From: Prosopocoilus inquinatus
Lineage: Eukaryota > Arthropoda > Insecta > Coleoptera > Lucanidae
DNA: 64,000 nucleotides
Assembly (NCBI GenBank): GCA_036172665.1
Contig: CM069870.1
Coordinates: 44,536,001 to 44,600,000, forward strand
Direction of reading: 5' to 3'
The notes beneath the pieces are model-generated. The model did no database searches. It worked only from the letters and a program-made list of their open reading frames with translations, and was not told where the DNA came from. The number at the start of each line of letters is the position of its first letter. The stretch's first letter is position 1. Shown piece after piece: positions 11,709 to 24,666 of the stretch. Both the position numbers and the translations under genes were made by a program.

Positions 11709-13645
11709 GATCCTTACTTATCTATCATGTTATTTGACGTTTGTATGGACTCCAGTAACCCTGACGTGAGATACGAAGTTCTCGGACGCAGCAGAAGCTG
11801 GAAATAGTTTTAAACGAAACAACACGTATTAGCGTTGTTCCTGTGATGTACCTAATCGATCCTTACTCATCTATCATGTTATTTGACGTTTCGATGGACT
11901 CCAGTAACTCTAATGTGAGATACGAAATTTTCGGACGCAGCAGAACCTGGAAATAGTTTTAAACGAAACAACACGCATTAGTGTTGTTCCTGTGATGTAT
12001 CTAATCGATCCTTACTCATCTATCATGTTATTTGGCGTTTCGATGAACTCCAGTAACTTTGATGTGAGATACGAAGTTCTCGGACGCAGCTGAAGCTGGA
12101 AATAGTTTTAAATGAAACAACACGTATTAGCGTTGTTCCTGTGATGTATCTAAACGATCCTTACTTATCTAACATGTTATTTGACGTTTGGATGGACTCC
12201 AGTAAGTCTGATGTGAGATACCAAGTTTTTGGACGCAGCAGGAGCTGGAAATAGTTTTAAACGAAACAACACGTACTAGCGTTGTTCCTGTGCTGTATCT
12301 AATCGATCCTTACTCATATATCATGTTATTTGGCGTTTCGATGGACTCCAGTAACTTTGATGTGAGATACGAAGTTCTCGGACGCAGCAGAAGCTGGAAA
12401 TAGTTTTAAACGAAACAACACGCATTAGCGTTGTTCCTGTGATGTATCTAATCGATCCTTACTCATCTATCATGTTATTTGACGTTTCGATGGACTCCAG
12501 TAACTCTAATGTGAGATACGAAATTTTCGGACGCAGCAGAAGCTGGAAATAGTTTTAAACGAAACAACACGCATTAGCGTTGTTCCTGTGATGTATCTAA
12601 TCGATCCTTACTCATCTATCATGTTATTTGGCGTTTCGATGGACTCCAGTAACTTTGATGTGAGATACGAAGTTCTCGGACGCAGCTGAAACTGGAAATA
12701 GTTTTAAATGAAACAACACGTATTAGCGTTGTTCCTGTGATGTATCTAAACGATCCTTACTTATCTAACATGTTATTTGACGTTTGGATGGACTCCAGTA
12801 AGTCTGATGTGAGATACAAAGTTTTTGGACGCAGCAGAAGCTGGAAATAGTTTTAAACGAAACAACACGCATTAGCGTTGTTCCTGTGATGTATCTAATC
12901 GATCCTTACTTAGCTACTATGTTATTTGACGTTTCGATGGACTCCAGTAACTCTAATGTGAGATACGAAATTTTCGGACGCAGCAGAAGCTGGAAATAGT
13001 TTTAAACGAAACAACACGCATTAGCGTTGTTCCTGTGATGTATCTAATCGATCCTTACTCATCTATCATGTTATTTGGCGTTTCGATGGACTCCAGTAAC
13101 TTTGATGTGAGATACGAAGTTCTCGGACGCAGCAGAAGCTGGAAATAGTTTTAAACGAAACAACACGCATTAGCGTTGTTCCTGTGATGTATCTAATCGA
13201 TCCTTACTTATCTATCATGTTATTTGACGTTTGGATGGACTCCAGTAGCCCTGACGTGAGATACGAAGTTCTCGGACGCAGCTGAAGCTGGAAATAGTTT
13301 TAAACGAAACAACACGCATTAGCGTTGTTCCTGTGATGTATCTAATCGATCCTTAATTATCTATCATGTTATTTGACGTTTGGATGGACTCCAGTAACCC
13401 TGACGTGAGATACGAAGTTCTCGGACGCAGCAGAAGCTGGAAATAGTTTTAAACGAAACAACACGCATTAGCGTTGTTCCTGTGATGTATCTAATCGATC
13501 CTTACTCATATATCATATTATTTGGCGTTTCGATGGACTCCAGTAACTCTGATGAGAGACACAAAGATTTCGGACGCAGCAGAAGCTGGAAATAGTTTTG
13601 AACGAAACAACACGTATTAGCGTTGTTCCTGTGATGTATCTAATC
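11709..13645 (+). repeat. Irregular D-E-G segment
   Basis: The monomer order is F D E G, a C/E hybrid (CATATATC with AACTTTGAT), D E G H E F F and a C/A hybrid at 13497 with private GAGAGACACAAAGATTTC. The D-E-G run recurs once at 4-monomer spacing (11858 and 12454). These are the last G monomers until 56389. No gene or foreign DNA is seen. Confidence 0.75.
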
Positions 13646-14539
13646 GATCCTTACTCATCTATCATGTTATTTGGCGTTTCGATGGACTCCAGTAGCTCTG
13701 ATGTGAGATACGACGTTTTCGGACGCAGCAGAAGCTGGAAATAGTTTTAAACGAAACAACACGTATTAGCGTTGTTCCTGTGATGTATCTAATCGATCCT
13801 TACTCATCTATCATGTTATTTGACGTTTCGATGGACTCCAGTAACTCTAATGTGAGATACGAAATTTTCGGACGCAACAGAAGCTGGAAATAGTTTTAAA
13901 CGAAACAACACGCATTAGCGTTGTTCCTGTGATGTATCTAATCGATCCTTACTTATCTATCATGTTATTTGACGTTTGGATGGACTCCAGTAACCCTGAC
14001 GTGAGATACGAAGTTCTTGGACGCAGCAGAAGCTGGAAATAGTTTCAAACGAAACAACACGTATTAGCGTTGATCCTGTGATGTATCTAATCGATCCTTA
14101 CTCATCTATCATGTTATTTGACGTTTCGATGGACTCCAGTAACTCTAATGTGAGAAACGAAATTTTCGGACGCAGGAGAAGCTGGAAATAGTTTTAAACG
14201 AAACAACACGCATTAGCGTTGTTCCTGTGATGTATCTAATCGATCCTTACTCATCTATCATGTTATTTGGCGTTTCGATGGAATCCAGTAACTCTGATGT
14301 GAGATACAAAGTTTTTGGACGCAGCAGAAGCTGGAAATAGTTTTGAACGAAACAACAAGTATTAGCGTTGTTCCTGTGATGTATCTAATCGATCCTTACT
14401 CATCTATCATGTTATTTGGCGTTTCGATGGACTCCAGTAACTTTGATGTGAGATACGAAGTTCTCGGACGCAGCTGAAGCTAGAAATAGTTTTAAACGAA
14501 ACAACACGCATTAGCGTTGTTACTGTGATGTATCTAATC

Positions 14540-14684
14540 GATCCTTATCTATCATGTTATTTGACGTTTGGATGGACTCCAGTAAGTCTGATGTGAGATA
14601 CAAAGTTTTTGGACGCAGCAGAAACTGGAAATAGTTTTAAACGAAACAACACGTATTAGCGTTGTTCCTGTGATGTATCTAATC
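14540..14684 (+). repeat. 145-bp deletion monomer, copy 1
   Basis: A B-like monomer starts GATCCTTATCTATC, lacking four bases of the usual GATCCTTACTTATCTATC. The following GATCC is at 14685. Confidence 0.93.
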
Positions 14685-14832
14685 GATCCTTACTCATCTA
14701 TCATGTTATTTGACGTTTCGATGGACTCCAGTAACTCTAATGTGAGAAACGAAATTTTCGGACGCAGGAGAAGCTGGAAATAGTTTAAACGAAACAACAC
14801 GTATTAGCGTTGTTCCTGTGCTGTATCTAATC
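14685..14832 (+). repeat. 148-bp deletion monomer, copy 1
   Basis: A Dm monomer has one T missing (TAGTTTAAACG instead of TAGTTTTAAACG). The following GATCC is at 14833. Confidence 0.93.
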
Positions 14833-15103
14833 GATCCTTACTCATATATCATGTTATTTGGCGTTTCGATGGACTCCAGTAGCTCTGATGTGAGATACGA
14901 CGTTTTCGGACGCAGCAGAAGCTGGAAATAGTTTTAAACGAAACAACACGTATTAGCGTTGTTCCTGTGATGTATCTAATCGATCCTTACTCATCTATCA
15001 TGTTATTTGACGTTTCGATGGACTCCAGTAACTCTAATGTGAAATACGAAATTTTCGGACGCAGCAGAAGCTGGAAATAGTTTTAAACGATACAACACGC
15101 ATT

Positions 15104-17415
15104 AGCGTTGTTCCTGTGATGTATCTAATCGATCCTTACTTATCTATCATGTTATTTGACGTTTGGATGGACTCCAGTAACCCTGACGTGAGATACGAAG
15201 TTCTCGGACGCAGCAGAAACTGGAAATAGTTTTAAACGAAACAACACGTATTAGCGTTGTTCCTGTGATGTATCTAATCGATCCTTACACATCTATCATG
15301 TTATTTGACGTTTGGATGGACTCCAGTAACTCTGATGTGAGATACAAAGTTTTTGGACGCAGCAGAAGCTGGAAATAGTTTTGAACGAAACAACACGTAT
15401 TAGCGTTGTTCCTGTGATGTATCTAATCGATCCTTACTCATCTATCATGTTATTTGGCGTTTCGATGGAATCCAGTAACTCTGATGTGAGATACAAAGTT
15501 TTTGGACGCAGCAGAAACTGGAAATAGTTTTGAACGAAACAACACGTATTAGCGTTGTTCCTGTGATGTATCTAATCGATACTTTCTCATCTATCATGTT
15601 ATTTGGCGTTTCGATGGACTCCAGTAACTTTGATGTGAGATACGAAGTTCTCGGACGCAGCTGAAGCTAGAAATAGTTTTAAACGAAACAACACGCATTA
15701 GCGTTGTTATTGTGATGTATCTAATCGATCCTTACTTATCTATCATGTTATTTGACGTTTGGATGGACTCCAGTAAGTCTGATGAGAGATACAAAGTTTT
15801 TGGACGCAGCAGGAGCTGGAAATAGTTTTAAACGAAACAACACGTATTAGCGTTGTTCCTGTGCTGTATCTAACCGATCCTTACTCATGTATCATGTTAT
15901 TTGGCGTTTCGATGGACTCCAGTAGCTCTGATGTGAGATACGACGTTTTCGGACGCAGCAGAAGCTGGAAATAGTTTTAAACGAAACAACACGTATTAGC
16001 GTTGTTCCTGTGATGTATCTAATCGATCCTTACTCATCTATCATGTTATTTGACGTTTCGATGGAGTCCAGTAACTCTAATGTGAGATACGAAATTTTCG
16101 GACGCAGCAGAAGCTGGAAATAGTTTTAAACGAAACAACACGCATTAGCGTTGTTCCTGTGATGTATCTAATCGATCCTTACTTATCTATCATGTTATTT
16201 GACGTTTGGATGGACTCCAGTAACCCTGACGTGATATACGAAGTTCTCGGACGCAGCAGAAGCTGGAAATAATTTTAAACGAAACAACACGTATTAGCGT
16301 TGTTCCTGTGATGTATCTAATCGATCCTTACTCATCTATCATGTTATTTGACGTTTGGATGGACTCCAGTAACTCTGATGTGAGATACAAAGTTTTTGGA
16401 CGCAGCAGAAGCTGGAAATAGTTTTGAACGAAACAACACGTATTAGCGTTGTTCCTGTGATGTATCTAATCGATCCTTACTCATCTATCATGTTATTTGG
16501 CGATTAGATGGACTCCAGTAACTTTGATGTGAGATACGAAGTTCTCGGACGCAGCTGAAGCTAGAAATAGTTTTAAACGAAACAACACGCATTAGCGTTG
16601 TTACTGTGATGTATCTAATCGATCCTTACTTATCTATCATGTTATTTGACGTTTGGATGGACTCCAGTAAGTCTGATGTGAGATACAAAGTTTTTGGACG
16701 CAGCAGGAGCTGGAAATAGTTTTAAACGAAACAACACGTATTAGCGTTGTTCCTGTGCTGTATCTAATCGATCCTTACTCATATATCATGTTATTTGGCG
16801 TTTCGATGGACTCCAGTAGCTCTGATGTGAGATACGACGTTTTCGGACGCAGCAGAAGCTGGAAATAGTTTTAAACGAAACAACACGTATTAGCGTTGTT
16901 CCTGTGATGTATCTAATCGATCCTTACTCATCTATCATGTTATTTGACGTTTCGATGGACTCCAGTAACTCTAATGTGAGATACGAAATTTTCGGACGCA
17001 GCAGAAGCTGGAAATAGTTTTAAACGAAACAACACGCATTAGCGTTGTTCCTGTGATGTATCTAATCGATCCTTACTTATCTATCATGTTATTTGACGTT
17101 TGGATGGACTCCAGTAACCCTGACGTGATATACGAAGTTCTCGGACGCAGCAGAAGCTGGAAATAATTTTAAACGAAACAACACGTATTAGCGTTGTTCC
17201 TGTGATGTATCTAATCGATCCTTACTCATCTATCATGTTATTTGACGTTTGGATGGACTCCAGTAACTCTGATGTGAGATACAAAGTTTTTGGACGCAGC
17301 AGAAGCTGGAAATAGTTTTGAACGAAACAACACGTATTAGCGTTGTTCCTGTGATGTATCTAATCGATCCTTACTTATCTATCATGTTATTTGACGTTTG
17401 GATGGACTCCAGTAA
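15104..17415 (+). repeat. Block duplicated at 20612-22923
   Basis: The offset is 5508 (37 x 149 minus the 5-bp deletion at 20197). Both copies carry CTTACACATC (15283, 20791), a J monomer, the GATAC variant of the E monomer (15578, 21086), AACCGATCC with CATGTATC (15872, 21380) and GGCGATTAGATGG (about 16499, 22007). I noticed three differences: TTTCTC against TTACTC, GTTATTGTG against GTTACTGTG, and GGAGTCC against GGACTCC. The match ends where B (AAGTCTG) is replaced by F (AACCCTG). Confidence 0.87.
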
Positions 17416-19004
17416 GTCTGATGAGAGATACAAAGTTTTTGGACGCAGCAGGAGCTGGAAATAGTTTTAAACGAAACAACACGTATTAGCGTTGTTCCTG
17501 TGCTGTATCTAACCGATCCTTACTCATGTATCATGTTATTTGGCGTTTCGATGGACTCCAGTAGCTCTGATGTGAGATACGACGTTTTCGGACGCAGCAG
17601 AAGCTGGAAATAGTTTTAAACGAAACAACACGTATTAGCGTTGTTCCTGTGATGTATCTAATCGATCCTTACTCATCTATCATGTTATTTGACGTTTCGA
17701 TGGACTCCAGTAACTCTAATGTGAGATACGAAATTTTCGGACGCAGCAGAAGCTGGAAATAGTTTTAAACGAAACAACACGCATTAGCGTTGTTCCTGTG
17801 ATGTATCTAATCGATCCTTACTTATCTATCATGTTATTTGACGTTTGGATGGACTCCAGTAACCCTGACGTGATATACGAAGTTCTCGGACGCAGCAGAA
17901 GCTGGAAATAATTTTAAACGAAACAACACGTATTAGCGTTGTTCCTGTGATGTATCTAATCGATCCTTACTCATCTATCATGTTATTTGACGTTTGGATG
18001 GACTCCAGTAACTCTGATGTGAGATACAAAGTTTTTGGACGCAGCAGAAGCTGGAAATAGTTTTGAACGAAACAACACGTATTAGCGTTGTTCCTGTGAT
18101 GTATCTAATCGATCCTTACTCATCTATCATGTTATTTGGCGACTAGATGGACTCCATTAACTTTGATGTGAGATACGAAGTTCTCGGACGCAGCTGAAGC
18201 TAGAAATAGTTTTAAACGAAACAACACGCATTAGCGTTGTTACTGTGATGTATCTAATCGATCCTTACTTATCTATCATGTTATTTGACGTTTGGATGGA
18301 CTCCAGTAAGTCTGATGTGAGATACAAAGTTTTTGGACGCAGCAGGAGCTGGAAATAGTTTTAAACGAAACAACACGTATTAGCGTTGTTCCTGTGCTGT
18401 ATCTAATCGATCCTTACTCATATATCATGTTATTTGGCGTTTCGATGGACTCCAGTAGCTCTGATGTGAGATACGACGTTTTCGGACGCAGCAGAAGCTG
18501 GAAATAGTTTTAAACGAAACAACACGTATTAGCGTTGTTCCTGTGATGTATCTAATCGATCCTTACTCATCTATCATGTTATTTGACGTTTCGATGGACT
18601 CCAGTAACTCTAATGTGAGATACGAAATTTTCGGACGCAGCAGAAGCTGGAAATAGTTTTAAACGAAACAACACGCATTAGCGTTGTTCCTGTGATGTAT
18701 CTAATCGATCCTTACTTATCTATCATGTTATTTGACGTTTGGATGGACTCCAGTAACCCTGACGTGATATACGAAGTTCTCGGACGCAGCAGAAGCTGGA
18801 AATAATTTTAAACGAAACAACACGTATTAGCGTTGTTCCTGTGATGTATCTAATCGATCCTTACTCATCTATCATGTTATTTGACGTTTGGATGGACTCC
18901 AGTAACTCTGATGTGAGATACAAAGTTTTTGGACGCAGCAGAAGCTGGAAATAGTTTTGAACGAAACAACACGTATTAGCGTTGTTCCTGTGATGTATCT
19001 AATC
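15578..19004 (+). repeat. Six-monomer HOR E-B-C-D-F-A, four units
   Basis: Monomers from 15578 read E B C D F A, E B C D F A, B C D F A, E B C D F A, A. The third unit, starting at 17366, lacks its E. The result also reads as an 11-monomer composite (1639 bp) at 15727-17365 repeated at 17366-19004. The pair AACCGATCC at 15872 and 17511, and GGCGATTAG against GGCGACTAG at about 16499 and 18138, fit this period. This is the simplest regular HOR in the window. Confidence 0.88.
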
Positions 19005-20648
19005 GATCCTTACTCATCTATCATGTTATTCGACGTTTGGATGGACTCCAGTAACTCTGATGTGAGATACAAAGTTTTTGGACGCAGCAGAAGCTGGAAA
19101 TAGTTTTGAACGAAACAACACGTATTAGCGTTGTTCCTGTGATGTATCTAATCGATCCTTACTTAGCTACTATGTTATTTGACGCTTGGATGGACTCCAG
19201 TAACTCTAATGTGAGATACGAAATTTTCGGACGCAGCAGAAGCTGGAAATAGTTTTAAACGAAACAACACGCATTAGCGTTGTTCCTGTGATGTATCTAA
19301 TCGATCCTTACTTATCTATCATGTTATTTGACGTTTGGATGGACTCCAGTAACCCTGACGTGAGATACGAAGTTCTCGGACGCAGCAGAAGCTGGAAATA
19401 GTTTTAAACGAAACAACACGTATTAGCGTTGTTCCTGTGATGTATCTAATCGATCCTTACTCATCTATCATGTTATTTGACGTTTGGATGGACTCCAGTA
19501 ACTCTGATGTGAGATACAAAGTTTTTGGACGCAGCAGGAGCTGGAAATAGTTTTAAACGAAACAACACGTATTAGCGTTGTTCCTGTGCTGTATCTAATC
19601 GATCCTTACTCATATATCATGTTATTTGGCGTTTCGATGGACTCCAGTAGCTCTGATGTGAGATACGACGTTTTCGGACGCAGCAGAAGCTGGAAATAGT
19701 TTTAAACGAAACAACACGTATTAGCGTTGTTCCTGTGATGTATCTAATCGATCCTTACTCATCTATCATGTTATTTGACGTTTCGATGGACTCCAGTAAG
19801 TCTGATGTGAGATACAAAGTTTTTGGACGCAGCAGGATCTGGAAATAGTTTTAAACGAAACAACACGCATTAGCGTTGTTCCTGTGATGTATCTAATCGA
19901 TCCTTACTCATCTATCATGTTATTTGACGTTTCGATGGACTACAGTAACTCTAATGTGAGATACGAAATTTTCGGACGCAGCAGAAGCTGGAAATAGTTT
20001 TAAACGAAACAACACGCATTAGTGTTGTTCCTTTGATGTATCTAATCGATCCTTACTTATCTATCATGTGATTTGACGTTTGGATGGACTCCAGTAACTA
20101 TGATGTGAGATACAAAGTTTTTGGACGCAGCAGAAGCTGGAAATAGTTTTGAACGAAACAACACGTATTAGCGTTGTTCCTGTGATGTATCTAATCGATC
20201 CTTACTATCATGTTATTTGGCGTTTCGATGGACTCCAGTAGCTCTGATGTGAGATACGACGTTTTCGGACGCAGCAGAAGCTGGAAATAGTTTTAAACGA
20301 AACAACACGTATTAGCGTTGTTCCTGTGATGTATCTAATCGATCCTTACTCATCTATCATGTTATTTGACGTTTGGATGGACTCCAGTAACTCTGATGTG
20401 AGATACAAAGTTTTTGGACGCAGCAGAAGCTGGAAATAGTTTGAAACGAAACAACACGTATTTTCGTTGTTCCTGTGCTGTATCTAATCGATCCTTACTC
20501 ATATATCATGTTATTTGGCGTTTCGATGGACTCCAGTAGCTCTGATGTGAGATACGACGTTTTCGGACGCAGCAGAAGCTGGAAATAGTTTTAAACGAAA
20601 CAACACGTATTAGCGTTGTTCCTGTGATGTATCTAATCGATCCTTACT
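18960..20648 (+). repeat. Block duplicated at 22978-24666
   Basis: The offset is 4018 (27 x 149 minus 5). Both copies share TTATTCGACG (19026, 23044), an H monomer with GACGCTTGG, GCAGGATCTGG, GGACTACAG, CCTTTGATG, CATGTGATTTG, the 144-bp monomer and TATTTTCG. The only difference I noticed is GATACGACG here against GATACGTCG near 24571. Upstream the copies diverge as A against F, and downstream as F against D. Confidence 0.88.
20197..20340 (+). repeat. 144-bp deletion monomer, copy 1
   Basis: A C-type monomer starts GATCCTTACTATCATG, missing five bases of TTACTCATCTATCATG. The following GATCC is at 20341. Confidence 0.93.
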
Positions 20649-22923
20649 TATCTATCATGTTATTTGACGTTTGGATGGACTCCAGTAACCCTGACGTGAG
20701 ATACGAAGTTCTCGGACGCAGCAGAAACTGGAAATAGTTTTAAACGAAACAACACGTATTAGCGTTGTTCCTGTGATGTATCTAATCGATCCTTACACAT
20801 CTATCATGTTATTTGACGTTTGGATGGACTCCAGTAACTCTGATGTGAGATACAAAGTTTTTGGACGCAGCAGAAGCTGGAAATAGTTTTGAACGAAACA
20901 ACACGTATTAGCGTTGTTCCTGTGATGTATCTAATCGATCCTTACTCATCTATCATGTTATTTGGCGTTTCGATGGAATCCAGTAACTCTGATGTGAGAT
21001 ACAAAGTTTTTGGACGCAGCAGAAACTGGAAATAGTTTTGAACGAAACAACACGTATTAGCGTTGTTCCTGTGATGTATCTAATCGATACTTACTCATCT
21101 ATCATGTTATTTGGCGTTTCGATGGACTCCAGTAACTTTGATGTGAGATACGAAGTTCTCGGACGCAGCTGAAGCTAGAAATAGTTTTAAACGAAACAAC
21201 ACGCATTAGCGTTGTTACTGTGATGTATCTAATCGATCCTTACTTATCTATCATGTTATTTGACGTTTGGATGGACTCCAGTAAGTCTGATGAGAGATAC
21301 AAAGTTTTTGGACGCAGCAGGAGCTGGAAATAGTTTTAAACGAAACAACACGTATTAGCGTTGTTCCTGTGCTGTATCTAACCGATCCTTACTCATGTAT
21401 CATGTTATTTGGCGTTTCGATGGACTCCAGTAGCTCTGATGTGAGATACGACGTTTTCGGACGCAGCAGAAGCTGGAAATAGTTTTAAACGAAACAACAC
21501 GTATTAGCGTTGTTCCTGTGATGTATCTAATCGATCCTTACTCATCTATCATGTTATTTGACGTTTCGATGGACTCCAGTAACTCTAATGTGAGATACGA
21601 AATTTTCGGACGCAGCAGAAGCTGGAAATAGTTTTAAACGAAACAACACGCATTAGCGTTGTTCCTGTGATGTATCTAATCGATCCTTACTTATCTATCA
21701 TGTTATTTGACGTTTGGATGGACTCCAGTAACCCTGACGTGATATACGAAGTTCTCGGACGCAGCAGAAGCTGGAAATAATTTTAAACGAAACAACACGT
21801 ATTAGCGTTGTTCCTGTGATGTATCTAATCGATCCTTACTCATCTATCATGTTATTTGACGTTTGGATGGACTCCAGTAACTCTGATGTGAGATACAAAG
21901 TTTTTGGACGCAGCAGAAGCTGGAAATAGTTTTGAACGAAACAACACGTATTAGCGTTGTTCCTGTGATGTATCTAATCGATCCTTACTCATCTATCATG
22001 TTATTTGGCGATTAGATGGACTCCAGTAACTTTGATGTGAGATACGAAGTTCTCGGACGCAGCTGAAGCTAGAAATAGTTTTAAACGAAACAACACGCAT
22101 TAGCGTTGTTACTGTGATGTATCTAATCGATCCTTACTTATCTATCATGTTATTTGACGTTTGGATGGACTCCAGTAAGTCTGATGTGAGATACAAAGTT
22201 TTTGGACGCAGCAGGAGCTGGAAATAGTTTTAAACGAAACAACACGTATTAGCGTTGTTCCTGTGCTGTATCTAATCGATCCTTACTCATATATCATGTT
22301 ATTTGGCGTTTCGATGGACTCCAGTAGCTCTGATGTGAGATACGACGTTTTCGGACGCAGCAGAAGCTGGAAATAGTTTTAAACGAAACAACACGTATTA
22401 GCGTTGTTCCTGTGATGTATCTAATCGATCCTTACTCATCTATCATGTTATTTGACGTTTCGATGGACTCCAGTAACTCTAATGTGAGATACGAAATTTT
22501 CGGACGCAGCAGAAGCTGGAAATAGTTTTAAACGAAACAACACGCATTAGCGTTGTTCCTGTGATGTATCTAATCGATCCTTACTTATCTATCATGTTAT
22601 TTGACGTTTGGATGGACTCCAGTAACCCTGACGTGATATACGAAGTTCTCGGACGCAGCAGAAGCTGGAAATAATTTTAAACGAAACAACACGTATTAGC
22701 GTTGTTCCTGTGATGTATCTAATCGATCCTTACTCATCTATCATGTTATTTGACGTTTGGATGGACTCCAGTAACTCTGATGTGAGATACAAAGTTTTTG
22801 GACGCAGCAGAAGCTGGAAATAGTTTTGAACGAAACAACACGTATTAGCGTTGTTCCTGTGATGTATCTAATCGATCCTTACTTATCTATCATGTTATTT
22901 GACGTTTGGATGGACTCCAGTAA
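20612..22923 (+). repeat. Second copy of 15104-17415, with two E-B-C-D-F-A units
   Basis: The order from 20639 is F A J, then E B C D F A twice (21086-22873), then F. The arrangement matches 15131 onward at offset 5508, including private changes, so the six-monomer HOR was carried here as part of a larger segment. Confidence 0.86.
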
Positions 22924-22977
22924 CCCTGACGTGAGATACGAAGTTCTCGGACGCAGCAGAAGCTGGAAATAGTTTTA

Positions 22978-24666
22978 AACGAAACAACACGTATTAGCGT
23001 TGTTCCTGTGATGTATCTAATCGATCCTTACTCATCTATCATGTTATTCGACGTTTGGATGGACTCCAGTAACTCTGATGTGAGATACAAAGTTTTTGGA
23101 CGCAGCAGAAGCTGGAAATAGTTTTGAACGAAACAACACGTATTAGCGTTGTTCCTGTGATGTATCTAATCGATCCTTACTTAGCTACTATGTTATTTGA
23201 CGCTTGGATGGACTCCAGTAACTCTAATGTGAGATACGAAATTTTCGGACGCAGCAGAAGCTGGAAATAGTTTTAAACGAAACAACACGCATTAGCGTTG
23301 TTCCTGTGATGTATCTAATCGATCCTTACTTATCTATCATGTTATTTGACGTTTGGATGGACTCCAGTAACCCTGACGTGAGATACGAAGTTCTCGGACG
23401 CAGCAGAAGCTGGAAATAGTTTTAAACGAAACAACACGTATTAGCGTTGTTCCTGTGATGTATCTAATCGATCCTTACTCATCTATCATGTTATTTGACG
23501 TTTGGATGGACTCCAGTAACTCTGATGTGAGATACAAAGTTTTTGGACGCAGCAGGAGCTGGAAATAGTTTTAAACGAAACAACACGTATTAGCGTTGTT
23601 CCTGTGCTGTATCTAATCGATCCTTACTCATATATCATGTTATTTGGCGTTTCGATGGACTCCAGTAGCTCTGATGTGAGATACGACGTTTTCGGACGCA
23701 GCAGAAGCTGGAAATAGTTTTAAACGAAACAACACGTATTAGCGTTGTTCCTGTGATGTATCTAATCGATCCTTACTCATCTATCATGTTATTTGACGTT
23801 TCGATGGACTCCAGTAAGTCTGATGTGAGATACAAAGTTTTTGGACGCAGCAGGATCTGGAAATAGTTTTAAACGAAACAACACGCATTAGCGTTGTTCC
23901 TGTGATGTATCTAATCGATCCTTACTCATCTATCATGTTATTTGACGTTTCGATGGACTACAGTAACTCTAATGTGAGATACGAAATTTTCGGACGCAGC
24001 AGAAGCTGGAAATAGTTTTAAACGAAACAACACGCATTAGTGTTGTTCCTTTGATGTATCTAATCGATCCTTACTTATCTATCATGTGATTTGACGTTTG
24101 GATGGACTCCAGTAACTATGATGTGAGATACAAAGTTTTTGGACGCAGCAGAAGCTGGAAATAGTTTTGAACGAAACAACACGTATTAGCGTTGTTCCTG
24201 TGATGTATCTAATCGATCCTTACTATCATGTTATTTGGCGTTTCGATGGACTCCAGTAGCTCTGATGTGAGATACGACGTTTTCGGACGCAGCAGAAGCT
24301 GGAAATAGTTTTAAACGAAACAACACGTATTAGCGTTGTTCCTGTGATGTATCTAATCGATCCTTACTCATCTATCATGTTATTTGACGTTTGGATGGAC
24401 TCCAGTAACTCTGATGTGAGATACAAAGTTTTTGGACGCAGCAGAAGCTGGAAATAGTTTGAAACGAAACAACACGTATTTTCGTTGTTCCTGTGCTGTA
24501 TCTAATCGATCCTTACTCATATATCATGTTATTTGGCGTTTCGATGGACTCCAGTAGCTCTGATGTGAGATACGTCGTTTTCGGACGCAGCAGAAGCTGG
24601 AAATAGTTTTAAACGAAACAACACGTATTAGCGTTGTTCCTGTGATGTATCTAATCGATCCTTACT
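22978..24666 (+). repeat. Second copy of 18960-20648
   Basis: This is the downstream copy at offset 4018. It starts in the A monomer with TTATTCGACG and runs through H, F, Ah, C, further D and A' types, the 144-bp monomer, A and C. GATACGTCG near 24571 is private to this copy. Confidence 0.87.
24215..24358 (+). repeat. 144-bp deletion monomer, copy 2
   Basis: It has the same 5-bp deletion as at 20197, exactly 4018 bp downstream. The following GATCC is at 24359. Confidence 0.93.

Larger units (their letters stand above)
13610..15470 (+). repeat. Block shared with 48014-49874
   Basis: This segment matches one 34404 bp downstream (231 monomers minus 15 bp of intervening deletions). Both copies contain a 145-bp monomer immediately followed by a 148-bp monomer, the GAATCC change in the J monomer, and GTGAAATACG followed by TTAAACGATACAAC. 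They differ in the monomer at 14092 against 48496: Dm here, an F/D chimera there. The shared rare indels make common descent secure. Confidence 0.88.
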
